In this document: positions 33,641 through 42,965 of the stretch, one piece after another
Position numbering within the stretch: the first letter of the stretch is position 1
Layout: every line of letters starts with the position of its first letter
Assembly: GCF_900102005.1 (NCBI RefSeq)
Contig: NZ_LT627736.1
Location: 1,116,001 to 1,180,000, forward strand
Length of the DNA stretch: 64,000 bases
From: Microbacterium sp. LKL04
GTDB lineage: Bacteria; Actinomycetota; Actinomycetes; Actinomycetales; Microbacteriaceae
Direction of reading: 5' to 3'
Position numbers and translations under genes: made by a program
The notes under the pieces: model-generated
The model's database searches: none
What the model saw: the letters and a program-made list of their open reading frames with translations, nothing else
Told to the model about the DNA's origin: nothing

Positions 33641-34380
33641 GCGAGCTCCTGCGCCAACGCGGCGAGCTGCGCCTCGCGGAGATCGCCGCACCCGTTGACA
33701 CCGAGCTCGAGGAGGGCGTCGAGCTCGCGCTTGTCGAACGGCGCACCCTCCGCCGTGCCCTGCACCTCGACGAACAGCCCGCGGCCGGTGACCACGACGT
33801 TCATGTCGGTCTCGGCGCGGACGTCCTCGACGTAGGCCAGGTCGAGCATCGGCTCGCCGTCGATGATGCCGACCGACACCGCCGAGACGGAGTCGAGGAG
33901 CGCCTTCGCATTCTTGCCGACGAAGCCTTTCGCCCGGCCCCACTCGATCGCGTCCGCCAGGGCGACGTACGCACCGGTGATCGCCGCGGTGCGGGTGCCG
34001 CCGTCGGCCTGCAGGACGTCGCAGTCGATGACGATCGTGTTCTCGCCGAGGGCCTTGGTGTCGACGACGGCCCGGAGCGCGCGGCCGATGAGGCGCGAGA
34101 TCTCGTGCGTGCGCCCGCCGACCTTGCCCTTGATCGACTCGCGGTCGTTGCGGGAGTTGGTCGCGCGCGGGAGCATCGCGTACTCGGCGGTGACCCAGCC
34201 CTTGCCCTTGCCCGTCAGCCAGCGCGGGACGCCGTTGGTGAAGGATGCCGTGCACAGCACCTTCGTGCCGCCGAAGGAGATCAGTGCGGAGCCCTCGGCA
34301 TGGGCACTCCAGCCGCGTTCGATCGTGACGGCGCGCAGCTGGTCGACGACGCGGCCGTCGGCACGGGTGGTCTCGCTCAT
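33637..34380 (-). CDS. rph: Ribonuclease PH
   Basis: A 247-residue phosphorolytic 3'-to-5' exoribonuclease that trims tRNA 3' ends. The R-rich N-terminal segment ([35 protein letters not shown] region) and [19 protein letters not shown] are diagnostic. A good AGGAG site precedes the ATG at 34380, which overlaps the murI stop (ATGA). It is the middle gene of murI-rph-rdgB. Confidence 0.96.
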   Translation of the reverse strand: MSETTRADGRVVDQLRAVTIERGWSAHAEGSALISFGGTKVLCTASFTNGVPRWLTGKGKGWVTAEYAMLPRATNSRNDRESIKGKVGGRTHEISRLIGRALRAVVDTKALGENTIVIDCDVLQADGGTRTAAITGAYVALADAIEWGRAKGFVGKNAKALLDSVSAVSVGIIDGEPMLDLAYVEDVRAETDMNVVVTGRGLFVEVQGTAEGAPFDKRELDALLELGVNGCGDLREAQLAALAQELA

Positions 34381-35204
34381 GGGGTCTCCTTGGGTAGATC
34401 GATAGCGCCGGTCTGCACGAGCCGGACGGCGCTGACGCCGCGGCCCATCAGCCGGTCGGCGAGTCGGATGAAGTCGTCGGCGGAATCGCCGGTCGCCTCA
34501 TAGACGTGGGTCGGGGTGGCGTCCGGCCCTGCCAGCAGGTCGCGGGAGACGAGCTGCCGATAGACGTCCTTCGCTGTTTCCGTGTCGCTCGATACGAGCG
34601 ACACATCCGGACCCATCACATAGCTGATGGCGCCTTCGAGGAACGGGTAGTGGGTGCACCCCAGGACGACGGTGTCGACACCGGCGTGGCGAAGCGGAGC
34701 GAGGTACTCCTCCGCGACGCGCAGGACGTCGGTCGTGTCGGTCACTCCCGCTTCGACGAAGTCGACGAAGCGCGGGCACGCCTGCGCGAAGACGCTGAGG
34801 CGTTCGTTGACGCCAAGCATGTCCTGGTACACCCCTGAGCCGATGGTGCCGGCCGTCCCGATCACGCCGATCCGTCCGTTGCGCGTGGTCGAGATGGCGG
34901 TGCGGACCGCCGGCCCGATGACCTCGACGACGGGCACGTCGTAGCGCTCTCGCGCGTCGCGCAGCAGCGCGGCAGAGGCGGTGTTGCACGCGATGACGAG
35001 CATCTTCACGCCCTGGTCGACGAGAGAGTCCAGAACCTCGAGCCCGTAGCGGCGGACGTCGGCGATCGGCTTCGGCCCGTACGGGGAGTGCGCGGTGTCG
35101 CCGATGTAAAGGATCGACTCGCGCGGGAGAAGCTGCGAGACGGCACGGGCCACGGTGAGCCCGCCCACTCCGGAGTCGAAGATCCCGATCGGTGCGTCCG
35201 TCAC
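34377..35204 (-). CDS. murI: Glutamate racemase
   Basis: A 275-residue cofactor-independent racemase supplying D-glutamate for peptidoglycan. The two catalytic cysteines lie in VIACNTASA and VLGCTHYP. The N-terminal [17 protein letters not shown] is canonical. The start is placed at the GTG at 35204; upstream codons are open but non-canonical, and TAGGCT lies 8 nt before this GTG. It heads the operon murI-rph-rdgB and is divergent from the nicotinate phosphoribosyltransferase gene. Confidence 0.95.
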   Translation of the reverse strand: MTDAPIGIFDSGVGGLTVARAVSQLLPRESILYIGDTAHSPYGPKPIADVRRYGLEVLDSLVDQGVKMLVIACNTASAALLRDARERYDVPVVEVIGPAVRTAISTTRNGRIGVIGTAGTIGSGVYQDMLGVNERLSVFAQACPRFVDFVEAGVTDTTDVLRVAEEYLAPLRHAGVDTVVLGCTHYPFLEGAISYVMGPDVSLVSSDTETAKDVYRQLVSRDLLAGPDATPTHVYEATGDSADDFIRLADRLMGRGVSAVRLVQTGAIDLPKETP

Positions 35205-35212
35205 GATCGACC

Positions 35213-35254
35213 AGCCTAGTCTCGGTCCGACCCGACTCCGCGCCTGGATAGAGT
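35213..35254. promoter_or_regulatory. Divergent leaderless promoters for murI and pncB
   Basis: TAGGCT on the minus strand (35218-35213) lies 8 nt before the murI GTG. TAGAGT on the plus strand (35249-35254) lies 6 nt before the pncB ATG at 35261. The two -10 boxes are separated by 30 bp. Confidence 0.55.
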
Positions 35255-35260
35255 GACCGG

Positions 35261-36589
35261 ATGGCCACGTCCACGGCATTGCTGACCGACCGCTACGAAC
35301 TCACGATGCTGGATGCCGCCCTGCGCGACGGCACCGCGAATCGCCGGTGCGTCTTCGAACTGTTCGGACGGCGTCTTCCGGGCGGGCGCCGCTTCGGCGT
35401 CGTCGCCGGCACCGGCCGCCTCCTTTCGGAGATCGCGGATTTCCGCTTCGAAGAGGCCGAGCTCGCCTACCTGCGCGACAACGACATCGTCAGTCCCGAG
35501 ACGGTCGGCTACCTCGAGGGCTACCGGTTCACGGGGACGATCAGCGGGTACCGAGAAGGCGAGCTCTACTTCCCCGGCTCCCCCATCCTCACGATCGAGG
35601 GCACGTTCGCCGAAGCGGTCATCCTCGAAACCCTGGCGCTCAGCATCCTCAACCACGACTCTGCTGTCGCGACAGCCGCCGCCCGCATGAGCATCGCCGC
35701 CGGCGACCGTCCGCTCGCTGAGATGGGATCCCGTCGCGCTGCGGAACGCTCCGCCGTCGCGGCCGCGCGCGCTGCCTATATCGCGGGCTTCTCGGCGACC
35801 AGCAATCTCGAAGCGGGACGCTCGTGGGGCATCCCCACGATGGGTACCGCCGCACACGCCTGGACGCTCCTCCACGACACCGAGGAGGACGCGTTCCGCA
35901 GCCAGATCGAGGCTCTCGGCACGGGAACGACACTTCTCGTCGACACGTACGACATCCGCCAGGGCGTCGAGACGGCCGTCCGGGTCGCAGGCACCGGGCT
36001 CGGCGGCGTTCGGCTCGACTCCGGCGACCTCCCGACCGTGGCCGCTTCCGTGCGTCAGCAGCTCGACGAGCTCGGCGCGACAGCGACACGGATCACCGTG
36101 ACGAGCGACCTCGACGAGTTCGCGATCGCGGCACTGGCGGCATCTCCCGTCGATGCGTACGGCGTCGGAACCTCCGTCGTCACGGGATCCGGCACCCCGA
36201 CGGCGGGAATGGTCTACAAGCTCGTCGCCCGGCAGGGCTCGGACGGCGGCTGGGTGCCGGTGGCGAAGGCCTCGACCTCCAAGGCATCCATCGGCGGTCG
36301 CAAGGCCGCATTCCGGCGCCGTGCCGACGGGGTCGCGACTGCTGAAGTCATCGCCGTCGCCGACGGCTTCGAAGAGCTCGACGCCCCCTCGGCCCACCCC
36401 GACGCCCGCCCGCTGCAGACCGTGCTCGTCGATCACGGCGAGACGGATGCCGCGCACCTCGGCCCCGACGGCGTCTCTGCGGCGCGCGCGCACCACCTGC
36501 GCGTCCGCGAGGAACTGCCCGTGACGGCGCTGGCGCTGAGCCGCGCCGATCCCGCTCTGCCGACCGTCTACGAGGTCAGCGAGGCGTAG
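35261..36589 (+). CDS. pncB: Nicotinate phosphoribosyltransferase
   Basis: A 442-residue enzyme making nicotinate mononucleotide from nicotinate and PRPP for NAD salvage. The TDRYELTML start, MGSRRA (about residue 155), the GTAAHAW catalytic-His loop and LLVDTYD with GGVRLDSGD (phosphate-binding region) are family motifs. The ATG follows a leaderless -10. Its last 22 bp overlap the end of the DUF3039 gene on the other strand. Confidence 0.95.
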   Translation: MATSTALLTDRYELTMLDAALRDGTANRRCVFELFGRRLPGGRRFGVVAGTGRLLSEIADFRFEEAELAYLRDNDIVSPETVGYLEGYRFTGTISGYREGELYFPGSPILTIEGTFAEAVILETLALSILNHDSAVATAAARMSIAAGDRPLAEMGSRRAAERSAVAAARAAYIAGFSATSNLEAGRSWGIPTMGTAAHAWTLLHDTEEDAFRSQIEALGTGTTLLVDTYDIRQGVETAVRVAGTGLGGVRLDSGDLPTVAASVRQQLDELGATATRITVTSDLDEFAIAALAASPVDAYGVGTSVVTGSGTPTAGMVYKLVARQGSDGGWVPVAKASTSKASIGGRKAAFRRRADGVATAEVIAVADGFEELDAPSAHPDARPLQTVLVDHGETDAAHLGPDGVSAARAHHLRVREELPVTALALSRADPALPTVYEVSEA

Positions 36590-36834
36590 ATCTCCTTGCA
36601 CGTCGGGCAGACCGGGAACTTCTCGGGATCACGTCCCGGCGTCCATTTCTTGCCGCAGAGTGCGCGCACCGGCTTGCCGGTGATGGCGGACTCCATGATC
36701 TTGTCCTTCTTGACGTAGTGCGAGAAACGCTCATGGTCGCCCGGCTCGATGGACTCCTCGCGGATGAGCTCCTCGAGCTCGCGGTCGAGTGTGGCGAGGC
36801 CGCCCTGATCAGGGCTGTCGATCGGCGTGCTCAT
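36568..36834 (-). CDS. DUF3039 zinc-binding protein
   Basis: An 88-residue protein with His and Cys residues (DHERFSHYVKK, ALCGKKW, CPTCKE) that can bind zinc. It matches the actinobacterial DUF3039 family, whose function is unknown. The ATG at 36834 follows a TACACT box by 7 nt. The 3' end overlaps the convergent pncB stop by 22 bp. Confidence 0.88.
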   Translation of the reverse strand: MSTPIDSPDQGGLATLDRELEELIREESIEPGDHERFSHYVKKDKIMESAITGKPVRALCGKKWTPGRDPEKFPVCPTCKEIYASLTS

Positions 36835-36841
36835 TCCCCCG

Positions 36842-36847
36842 AGTGTA
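36842..36847 (-). promoter_or_regulatory. Leaderless promoter -10 (TACACT) of the DUF3039 gene
   Basis: On the minus strand TACACT lies 7 nt before the ATG at 36834. A G-run (GGGGG) sits between, so a short-leader reading cannot be excluded. Confidence 0.5.
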
Positions 36848-36875
36848 CTGGGGTCGGGGCCGCTGTGGCCGGGCG

Positions 36876-38429
36876 TCAGAGGGTTTCTGCGAACTCCATG
36901 ATGCGTCCGGTGCGACGCTCGAAGAGCGCTCCGCCGACGGCGACGCCGACGACCAGGACACCGACCCCGACGCCGAGGCCGGACCAGAACGACGTCCACG
37001 CGGCATCCTCGTCGCCACTCAGTGCCAACCACCCCCACCAGAGCGACGGGGCCGACAAGACGATCGCGCCGAGGAGAACGACGGCCTGAGGCACCCCACC
37101 GCCCGTCCGCTGCGGCTGCTCGAACGGCCCCTCGCCAGGACGCGAGACGGCGTACGGCGCAGCGACCGACGCGATCGACCCCAGCCCGAGGCCGGCCGCG
37201 AACAGAGAGATGCAGACACCGACGAGCGCCGGAAGCACGGCCCACCGGCCGTGCACCCAGATGGACCCCGTGATCATGAGCGCCAGGAGCGGGATGCCGA
37301 TCATGAGGATGGGCACGAGCCGCCCGATCCGGTCTGCGACACCGCGCACCCCCGCGGAGATGTGGAGCCAGACGCCGGTCGAGTCATAGGCCAGATCGTT
37401 GTGGATCAACCATCCGAGGAAGAGGGCGAGGATCGGCGGAGGGATGAGCGCGACGGTCTGCAGCGGAACGCCGACGATGAGCAACGGTGTCACGATCAGG
37501 ACGGAGGCGATCGGAACGACGATCACGTTGGCGAGGTAGCGGGCATCGCCGAACCAGTAGACGATGCTGCGCGCAGCGACCGCACCGCCGGGCAGCCCGG
37601 GCATGACGGCGAACCATCCGAGGCCGCGACGCTCGCGGACGGGAACAGGACGCTCGGTCCGAGTCATCATCAGCTGGACCAGCAGATACCACGCGAGTGC
37701 CAGAAGAACGATCGTTCCCACGGCGACCAGCAGAGAAGCGACCAGCGGGCCGCCCGCCCGCACGGCGATCGCGGGCGCCGCGCCGAAGGGAGTGATGGCG
37801 AGCACCTGAGCCGCCTCCGTCAGAGGCGACGGAAGTCCGCCCGACCACTCGAGGGAGAACGCGAAAGCCGCCACCGGGATCACGACGACTCCCGCTGCCG
37901 TCACCATCAGCCCGGTCAGCTGCGGCGAGCGTCGGTCTCGCAGGGCGACGGCCGACACGGCCATGGCGCACCGCGACGCGAGCACCGTCGTGGCGACGAG
38001 GAGGGCGGCGCTGAGGACGGCCTGCCAGACCGGGGCACCGTGCCCGGTCGCTGCGACGGCCATCGCCACGGCGATCGACAGCACGACGACACCGGGGACG
38101 CCCAGCGGCGACGCGGCAGCGACCGTCCATGCGACGGTTCGGGGCTCGGCACCCGTCGTGACGAAGCGGCGCGGATCGAGAGGGTCATCGGCCCCGGTGA
38201 ACAGCGGTATCAGCAGGAAGCCCGCGATCAGCGCTGCGCCTCCCACCACGGCCAGTGTCGCCGCTTCGTCGGCCGGGACGCGGTCGAGTCTGACGAAGGC
38301 GACGCAGACGGCGGCGACGGCCACCGCCAAGACGCCGAATGCGACCAGCCGGCGCACGACGACGGCAGGGCGTGCATTCAGCGCGCCGACGAGGAGGGCG
38401 AGTCTCAGTCGGAGTACGTGTGCAACCAC
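36876..38429 (-). CDS. ABC exporter permease, multi-pass membrane protein
   Basis: A 517-residue protein with about 12-14 hydrophobic helices and no ATP-binding motif, consistent with an ABC-2-like exporter permease. It starts with GTG at 38429, inside the last 25 bp of the ATPase gene, so the two are coupled. The substrate is not evident; related pairs export peptides, lipids or drugs. Confidence 0.75.
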   Translation of the reverse strand: MVAHVLRLRLALLVGALNARPAVVVRRLVAFGVLAVAVAAVCVAFVRLDRVPADEAATLAVVGGAALIAGFLLIPLFTGADDPLDPRRFVTTGAEPRTVAWTVAAASPLGVPGVVVLSIAVAMAVAATGHGAPVWQAVLSAALLVATTVLASRCAMAVSAVALRDRRSPQLTGLMVTAAGVVVIPVAAFAFSLEWSGGLPSPLTEAAQVLAITPFGAAPAIAVRAGGPLVASLLVAVGTIVLLALAWYLLVQLMMTRTERPVPVRERRGLGWFAVMPGLPGGAVAARSIVYWFGDARYLANVIVVPIASVLIVTPLLIVGVPLQTVALIPPPILALFLGWLIHNDLAYDSTGVWLHISAGVRGVADRIGRLVPILMIGIPLLALMITGSIWVHGRWAVLPALVGVCISLFAAGLGLGSIASVAAPYAVSRPGEGPFEQPQRTGGGVPQAVVLLGAIVLSAPSLWWGWLALSGDEDAAWTSFWSGLGVGVGVLVVGVAVGGALFERRTGRIMEFAETL

Positions 38430-39733
38430 TCCAGGCCTTCCACATCACTGAGACCGCCGGAGAGCTGGACGAAGCGCTCCGCGAGAGTCTTGTCGCCGCG
38501 CACCTCGTCGACCGTGCCCTGTGCGAGCACCTGGCCGGCGACGATGACCGCGACCCCGTCGCACATCCGCTCGACGAGCTCCATGCCGTGACTCGAGAGG
38601 ACGACGGTGCCGCCTCTCGCGACGTACGCCGACAGGATGTCGAGGATGACGGCGCTCGAGACCGGATCCACCGCTTCGAACGGCTCGTCGAGGACGAGCA
38701 GCCTCGGAGCGTGGATCATCGCGCCCGCCAGCATGATCTTCTTCGTCATGCCCGCTGAATAGTCGGACACCGGACGCGCCAATGCGGCGGTCAGGTCGAA
38801 CGCGCGCGCCAGATCCTGCGTGCGCTCGGTGACGACGGCGGGGCGGAGCCCTCGCAGCACCCCGTAGTAGTGAAGGAGCTGTCGACCGGTGAGACGGTCG
38901 AACGTGCGCAGACGATCCGGGAGGACCCCCATGAGCGCTTTCGCACCCCGAGGATCGCGGCGAAGGTCGACGCCGCCGACCTGTATGGAGCCGCCGTCGG
39001 GACGCAGGAGACCCGCGATCATCGACAACGTCGTGGTCTTTCCGGCGCCGTTCGGTCCGACGATGCCGTAGAACGTGCCGGCCGGGATCTCGAGGTCGAC
39101 GGCGTCGACGGCGAGAGTCCGCCCGAAGGACTTCGACACCTTCGACATCCGGAGTGCAGGTGCCGCGCCACTCTGAGTGACGTCTTCCTCCTCGGTCGCG
39201 GGCAGCACGGCCGTGACGGGCGCGGGGTCCTCCGGCTCTAGTTCGGGCTCCGGCTCGGCCATGAACTCCGGCTCCGGGTCCGGCTCGGCCATGAACTCCG
39301 GCTCCGGGTCCGGCTCGGCCATGAACTCCGGCTCCGGGTCCGGCCCGGGGTCTGGCTCGCGTTCAGGCACCGGCTCGACCGTGGGCTCGGGCTCGGGCTC
39401 AGGCTCAGGCACCGGCTCGACCGTGGGCTCGGGCTCAGGCTCAGGCTCGACCGTCAGCTCGGTCTCAGACTGCCGCTCGGTGTCTGCCTCTCCTTCGTCC
39501 CCGACATGGACCTCGAGGTCTGTGCGGGCGCCTTCGAACTGCGCCGCGGCGACGGATGCCGGCAGATCGGGCTTCGGCGGAAGGGCTACGGTCGCCTTCT
39601 CCTCGTCAGCGGGGGCGTTCGCCCCTCGGGCTGCGGCGACATCAGCGGGCAAGGGAGGCGGCGGGGGGAGGGCGGTGCCGGCGCCGGACACTCGTGCCTT
39701 ACCGCGGGGCTGTCGTGTCTTCGGAAGCGTCAC
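38405..39733 (-). CDS. ABC exporter ATPase with N-terminal acidic Pro/Glu repeat arm
   Basis: A 442-residue protein in two parts. Residues 1-200 are low complexity: a basic start, proline stretches, then PEPEP-type repeats including three identical [14 protein letters not shown] decapeptides. Residues 205-430 form an ABC-2-type ATPase: Walker [10 protein letters not shown], a signature region [10 protein letters not shown], Walker B LLVLDEP and switch SSHGME. The arm is predicted to be disordered, extended and negatively charged in the cytoplasm, which is unusual for this class. The GTG start follows a TAGGTT box. It is coupled to the permease downstream. Confidence 0.87.
   Translation of the reverse strand: MTLPKTRQPRGKARVSGAGTALPPPPPLPADVAAARGANAPADEEKATVALPPKPDLPASVAAAQFEGARTDLEVHVGDEGEADTERQSETELTVEPEPEPEPTVEPVPEPEPEPEPTVEPVPEREPDPGPDPEPEFMAEPDPEPEFMAEPDPEPEFMAEPEPELEPEDPAPVTAVLPATEEEDVTQSGAAPALRMSKVSKSFGRTLAVDAVDLEIPAGTFYGIVGPNGAGKTTTLSMIAGLLRPDGGSIQVGGVDLRRDPRGAKALMGVLPDRLRTFDRLTGRQLLHYYGVLRGLRPAVVTERTQDLARAFDLTAALARPVSDYSAGMTKKIMLAGAMIHAPRLLVLDEPFEAVDPVSSAVILDILSAYVARGGTVVLSSHGMELVERMCDGVAVIVAGQVLAQGTVDEVRGDKTLAERFVQLSGGLSDVEGLEWLHTYSD
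39251..39340. repeat. Three exact 30-bp in-frame tandem repeats in the ABC ATPase gene
   Basis: The 30-bp unit begins CGGCTCGGCCATGAACTCCG and occurs three times without a mismatch (39251-39280, 39281-39310, 39311-39340). A 31-bp direct repeat beginning CAGGCACCGGCTCGACCGTG is also present twice, at 39364-39394 and 39406-39436. All are multiples of or spaced by codons and encode the acidic Pro/Glu arm. Confidence 0.95.
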
Positions 39734-39739
39734 TCGTCA

Positions 39740-39745
39740 AACCTA
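39740..39745 (-). promoter_or_regulatory. Leaderless promoter -10 (TAGGTT) of the ABC exporter operon
   Basis: On the minus strand TAGGTT is followed by 6 nt and the GTG at 39733. The perfect palindrome GGTGATCACC (39752-39761) lies just upstream, with an imperfect inverted copy at 39792-39801, and could be a regulator site. Confidence 0.5.
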
Positions 39746-39919
39746 CCAAGGGGTGATCACCGTCTCCTGGGACCTCGTAACCCGCAGCACGGTTATCACG
39801 AATGCGCAACGCCATACGCGGATTCGGGCCATTGTCAGGCGCCCCGGCTACCATTTAGCTGGCACAAGGATGTGTCTTTCCGATGGACGGACAGTGACCA
39901 CATCGTCAGGAGCACCCCC

Positions 39920-40609
39920 GTGACCAAGATCGTCATCCTCGCAGCCGGCATGGGCTCGCGGCTCGGCCGCAGCCTGCCCAAGCCGCTGACGCCGCTGAGC
40001 GACGGCCGCAGCATCATGGGCCAGCAGCACGACAACATCCACGCCGCTTTCGGTCCCGCGGCATCCATCACGACCGTCGTCGGCTACCGCGCCGAGACGA
40101 TCGTCGAGGCGTTCCCCGACGCCGACTACGTCTACAACGACCGTTACGACCAGACGAACACCTCGAAGAGCCTGCTGCGCGCGCTGAAGGCGACGGGCAA
40201 GTCCGGCGTCCTCTGGATGAACGGCGACGTCGTCTTCGACCCGCGTGTGCTCGGTCGCGCCATCGCCCTCATCGAGGCGGAGCAGTCCTTCGTCACCGTA
40301 AACACCTCGAAGGTCAGCGACGAAGAGGTGAAGTACACCGTCGACGCCGACGGCAACATCGCGGAGCTGTCAAAGACGGTCGCCGGAGGGCTCGGCGAAG
40401 CGGTCGGCATCAACTACATCTCGCGTGCGGACAAGTCGGCGCTGATCGCCCAGCTCAACCACGTCGACAACCAGGACTACTTCGAGCGCGGCCTCGAACT
40501 CGCCGTCGCCGAGAACGGGCTGAAGCTGCGCCCCCTCGACATCTCGGACCTCTACGCGGTCGAGGTGGACTTCGCCGAGGACCTCGACCGGGCGAACTTC
40601 TACGTCTGA
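39920..40609 (+). CDS. LicC-like sugar/choline-phosphate nucleotidyltransferase
   Basis: A 229-residue nucleotidyltransferase with the N-terminal signature AAGMGSRLG plus SLPKPLTPL (nucleotide and metal binding) and NDRYDQTNTSKSLLRAL, which resembles LicC-type CTP:phosphocholine cytidylyltransferases. It would make an activated CDP- or NDP-linked precursor. It lies just upstream of the envelope-polymer genes, so a precursor for polymer decoration is plausible. The GTG at 39920 has AGGAG upstream. The exact substrate is not known. Confidence 0.78.
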   Translation: MTKIVILAAGMGSRLGRSLPKPLTPLSDGRSIMGQQHDNIHAAFGPAASITTVVGYRAETIVEAFPDADYVYNDRYDQTNTSKSLLRALKATGKSGVLWMNGDVVFDPRVLGRAIALIEAEQSFVTVNTSKVSDEEVKYTVDADGNIAELSKTVAGGLGEAVGINYISRADKSALIAQLNHVDNQDYFERGLELAVAENGLKLRPLDISDLYAVEVDFAEDLDRANFYV

Positions 40610-40637
40610 CGCTCGAGGCGGAGCCGGGGAGCCCGCC

Positions 40638-41483
40638 GTGAACCCTGTGACAGCGAACGTCCCCCGCATCCATTCGCTGCCGGATGATTCGGCCTGGGCA
40701 GGTGGACTGCCGCCGGTCGGGTCATCGGAGCATCCCTGGCTCATCCGAATACTGGACCGCGTACTCGCCACCCAGCGCCCGGCAGTTTTGTCGCATCTCC
40801 GGGGCATCCGGGCGCGGCATCCGGATGCCGCACCCGCCGACATCTGCCGGATCCTCGAACGCCGCTATCTCGCGACGGTCACGACCGGTGGAGCCGCCGT
40901 CGGTGCCACGGCGGTCGTCCCCGGTATCGGAACAGGGGTGACGCTCGCGCTCGCCGGGGCGGAGACGGTCGGATTCCTGGAAGCGACGGCACTGTTCGCT
41001 CAGTCACTCGCAGAGGTGCACGGCATCCGCCTGTCCGATCCCGACCGGGCGCGCGCACTCGTTCTCACGCTGATGGTCGGGCGCGAAGGTGTGGAGCTCG
41101 TCAGCCAGTTCGCCGGGCAGATCAGCGGCGGCGGAAAGCCCCGGCAGGCTTACTGGGGCGAGCTGGTCACCACGTCATTGCCCCGAGCGATGGTCGGACC
41201 TCTCCTCGACCGGCTGAAATCCGCTTTCATCCGCCGGTTCGCCGTACAGGGCGGCGTCTCGGTGGTCGGCCGTGCGCTGCCCTTCGGGATCGGCGCCGTC
41301 GTCGGCGGCAGCGGCAACCACATCCTGGGTCGACGCGTCGTCACGGGTGCCCGGCGCGCCTTCGGCGCTCCTCCCCCGGTGTTCCCCGCGGAACTGACCG
41401 TGACGCCGCCCGACGCTGAGAAGCCCCGGCGTCTTCGTGGACCGCGTCGTCGCGCGCGGCACGGCGACGAGATCAACGGGTAG
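40638..41483 (+). CDS. Uncharacterised protein with Gly/Ala-rich hydrophobic segments
   Basis: A 281-residue protein not assigned to a family. Residues 75-125 are hydrophobic and Gly/Ala-rich (GGAAVGATAVVPGIGTGVTLALAGAE), and a second such region is near 200-235 (GGVSVVGRALPFGIGAVVGG). The C-terminal 25 residues are strongly basic. It looks membrane-associated without clear multi-pass topology. It starts on GTG 28 bp after the LicC-like gene, probably in the same transcript. Its TAG stop forms part of the next promoter. Confidence 0.7.
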   Translation: MNPVTANVPRIHSLPDDSAWAGGLPPVGSSEHPWLIRILDRVLATQRPAVLSHLRGIRARHPDAAPADICRILERRYLATVTTGGAAVGATAVVPGIGTGVTLALAGAETVGFLEATALFAQSLAEVHGIRLSDPDRARALVLTLMVGREGVELVSQFAGQISGGGKPRQAYWGELVTTSLPRAMVGPLLDRLKSAFIRRFAVQGGVSVVGRALPFGIGAVVGGSGNHILGRRVVTGARRAFGAPPPVFPAELTVTPPDAEKPRRLRGPRRRARHGDEING

Positions 41484-41486
41484 CGT
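41481..41486 (+). promoter_or_regulatory. Leaderless promoter -10 (TAGCGT) of the SCO4848-like gene
   Basis: TAGCGT lies 6 nt before the GTG at 41493. The TAG is also the stop codon of the preceding gene. Confidence 0.6.
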
Positions 41487-41492
41487 GGCCGG

Positions 41493-41717
41493 GTGATCCC
41501 GGTACTCGTCACTCTGCTCATCCTCAACGGTGTCTTCAACGCCGTCGTCTGGCCTGCCTTCTACCGACGCGTGGCGCGCGACGAACGTTCGCGCGACGAG
41601 CGTGGTCGCGCCACCCGCTTCCTCGTCGTCCACACCGTGTTGATCGCGGTGGCAGTGATCCTCGCGGCGGTCTCGATCCTCGCCGGGGTCATCGCCGCGA
41701 CCGGCGCGTGGACCTGA
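41493..41717 (+). CDS. SCO4848-family small membrane protein
   Basis: A 74-residue protein with two transmembrane helices (about residues 2-22 and 44-70) joined by a charged loop. FNAVVWPAFYRRVARDERSRDE and FLVVHTVLI match the actinobacterial SCO4848 family of unknown function. The GTG start is leaderless. Confidence 0.8.
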   Translation: MIPVLVTLLILNGVFNAVVWPAFYRRVARDERSRDERGRATRFLVVHTVLIAVAVILAAVSILAGVIAATGAWT

Positions 41718-41781
41718 CCCGCGCGGCCTGCACACCCCGCGGGGCGCGCGCAAGTGGTTCGGCCCACCCCGCAACACTGAC

Positions 41782-41787
41782 TAGCGT
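41782..41787 (+). promoter_or_regulatory. Leaderless promoter -10 (TAGCGT) of the acyltransferase gene
   Basis: TAGCGT lies 6 nt before the GTG at 41794. A TTCGGC at 41759-41764, 17 bp upstream, is a possible -35 element. Confidence 0.6.
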
Positions 41788-41793
41788 TGTCGG

Positions 41794-42936
41794 GTGGTAA
41801 CGACTCCCCCGACGCACCCGCCAGGCCGCATCCGAAGCCTCGACGGCCTCCGTGGGGTCGCGGCTCTGGTCGTCCTGCTGCACCACTGGCTGCTGATCGC
41901 ACGTCCGCTGCTCGAGGGCACAGTGAGCTGGGCGGTGATCTCGGAGTCTCCCGTGAAGCTCCTCACGGCCGGCAACGAGGCGGTCCTCGTCTTCTTCGTC
42001 CTCTCGGGGCTCGTCGTAGTCCTGCCCGTGTTCCGCGAGAACTTCTCCTGGATGGGATTCCTCTCGGCACGAGTCGTCCGTCTGTACGGGCCGGTCATCG
42101 CCTCCCTGGGGCTGAGCGCCCTGCTGATCTTCCTCGTTCCACGCGACCGGTCAACGATGCCCCCGGGGTCCTGGATGGCCGAGACGCACGCCGAGAGCGT
42201 CACGTGGCAGTCGTTCCTCGCGCAGGCATCCCTCGTCCCGCGTCAGTACTCCCTGAACAACCCCCTCTGGTCGCTGCACTGGGAGCTCCTGTATTCCATC
42301 GTCCTGCCGCTCGCCACGGCTCTCGCGCTCCTCGTCCGGCGGCACGCCCTGGCCGCGGTGCTCCTCTGCTGCGCGCTCAGCGTGGCGGGTCGCCTGTTCG
42401 AGCAGAGCGAACTCCTCTACTTCCCCGTCTTCGTGATCGGCACGATCATGGCCGCGCGCATGCCAGATCTGCTGGCGTGGGTCGAACGCCCGCGACCTCG
42501 GTGGTTCATGCCGCTGTTCACGCTCGTGAGCGTCCTCATGCTCATCGGCAGCTGGCTCGCGCGCCCGATCGTCCCGAGCGGCACCGACCTCAGCCAGGTG
42601 CTGTGGGCCTTCGCCGCCCCCGGCGCTGCGGGGATCGTCCTCGTCGCGCTCGCGTGGGGACCCGCGATCCGGCTGTTCGAGACGCGCCCGATCCAGTGGC
42701 TCGGCAAGATCTCCTTCAGCCTTTACCTCGTGCACGTCCCGGTGCTTGCGACCCTCGCCTTCGCCTTCGGTTCCGAGGCGTGGGGGCTCGTCGGCCTTCT
42801 CGGCATCCCGATCAGCGTGCTCGTGGCCTGGGGGTTCTACGAGGTTGTCGAAGCTAGAATGCATAAGGCGGCGCGACGCGTCCACCGAGCTGTTGCGGCG
42901 CGAGCCCGTCGCCGGGCCGGTGAAGTCGCGCCCTGA
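41794..42936 (+). CDS. Acyltransferase family 3 membrane protein
   Basis: A 380-residue, about ten-helix O-acyltransferase (PF01757/OafA-type). The N-terminal RIRSLDGLRGVAALVVLLHHW holds the catalytic-region His in helix 1, and the C-terminal FSLYLVHVPV is typical. It would acetylate or otherwise acylate an envelope sugar or polymer. It is followed after 29 bp by the polymerase-like genes, consistent with modifying their product. Confidence 0.88.
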   Translation: MVTTPPTHPPGRIRSLDGLRGVAALVVLLHHWLLIARPLLEGTVSWAVISESPVKLLTAGNEAVLVFFVLSGLVVVLPVFRENFSWMGFLSARVVRLYGPVIASLGLSALLIFLVPRDRSTMPPGSWMAETHAESVTWQSFLAQASLVPRQYSLNNPLWSLHWELLYSIVLPLATALALLVRRHALAAVLLCCALSVAGRLFEQSELLYFPVFVIGTIMAARMPDLLAWVERPRPRWFMPLFTLVSVLMLIGSWLARPIVPSGTDLSQVLWAFAAPGAAGIVLVALAWGPAIRLFETRPIQWLGKISFSLYLVHVPVLATLAFAFGSEAWGLVGLLGIPISVLVAWGFYEVVEARMHKAARRVHRAVAARARRRAGEVAP

Positions 42937-42965
42937 CCTGCCGTCGACGAGAGCACAGCACATAC

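Noticed and set aside
39246..39450. CRISPR-like or mobile-element repeat
   Set aside because: The repeats are contiguous, in frame and encode a low-complexity Pro/Glu arm; there are no unique spacers.
39752..39801. Inverted GGTGATCACC copies as a defined operator
   Set aside because: The second copy has a mismatch and the spacing is large; mentioned only as a possible site at the ABC operon promoter.
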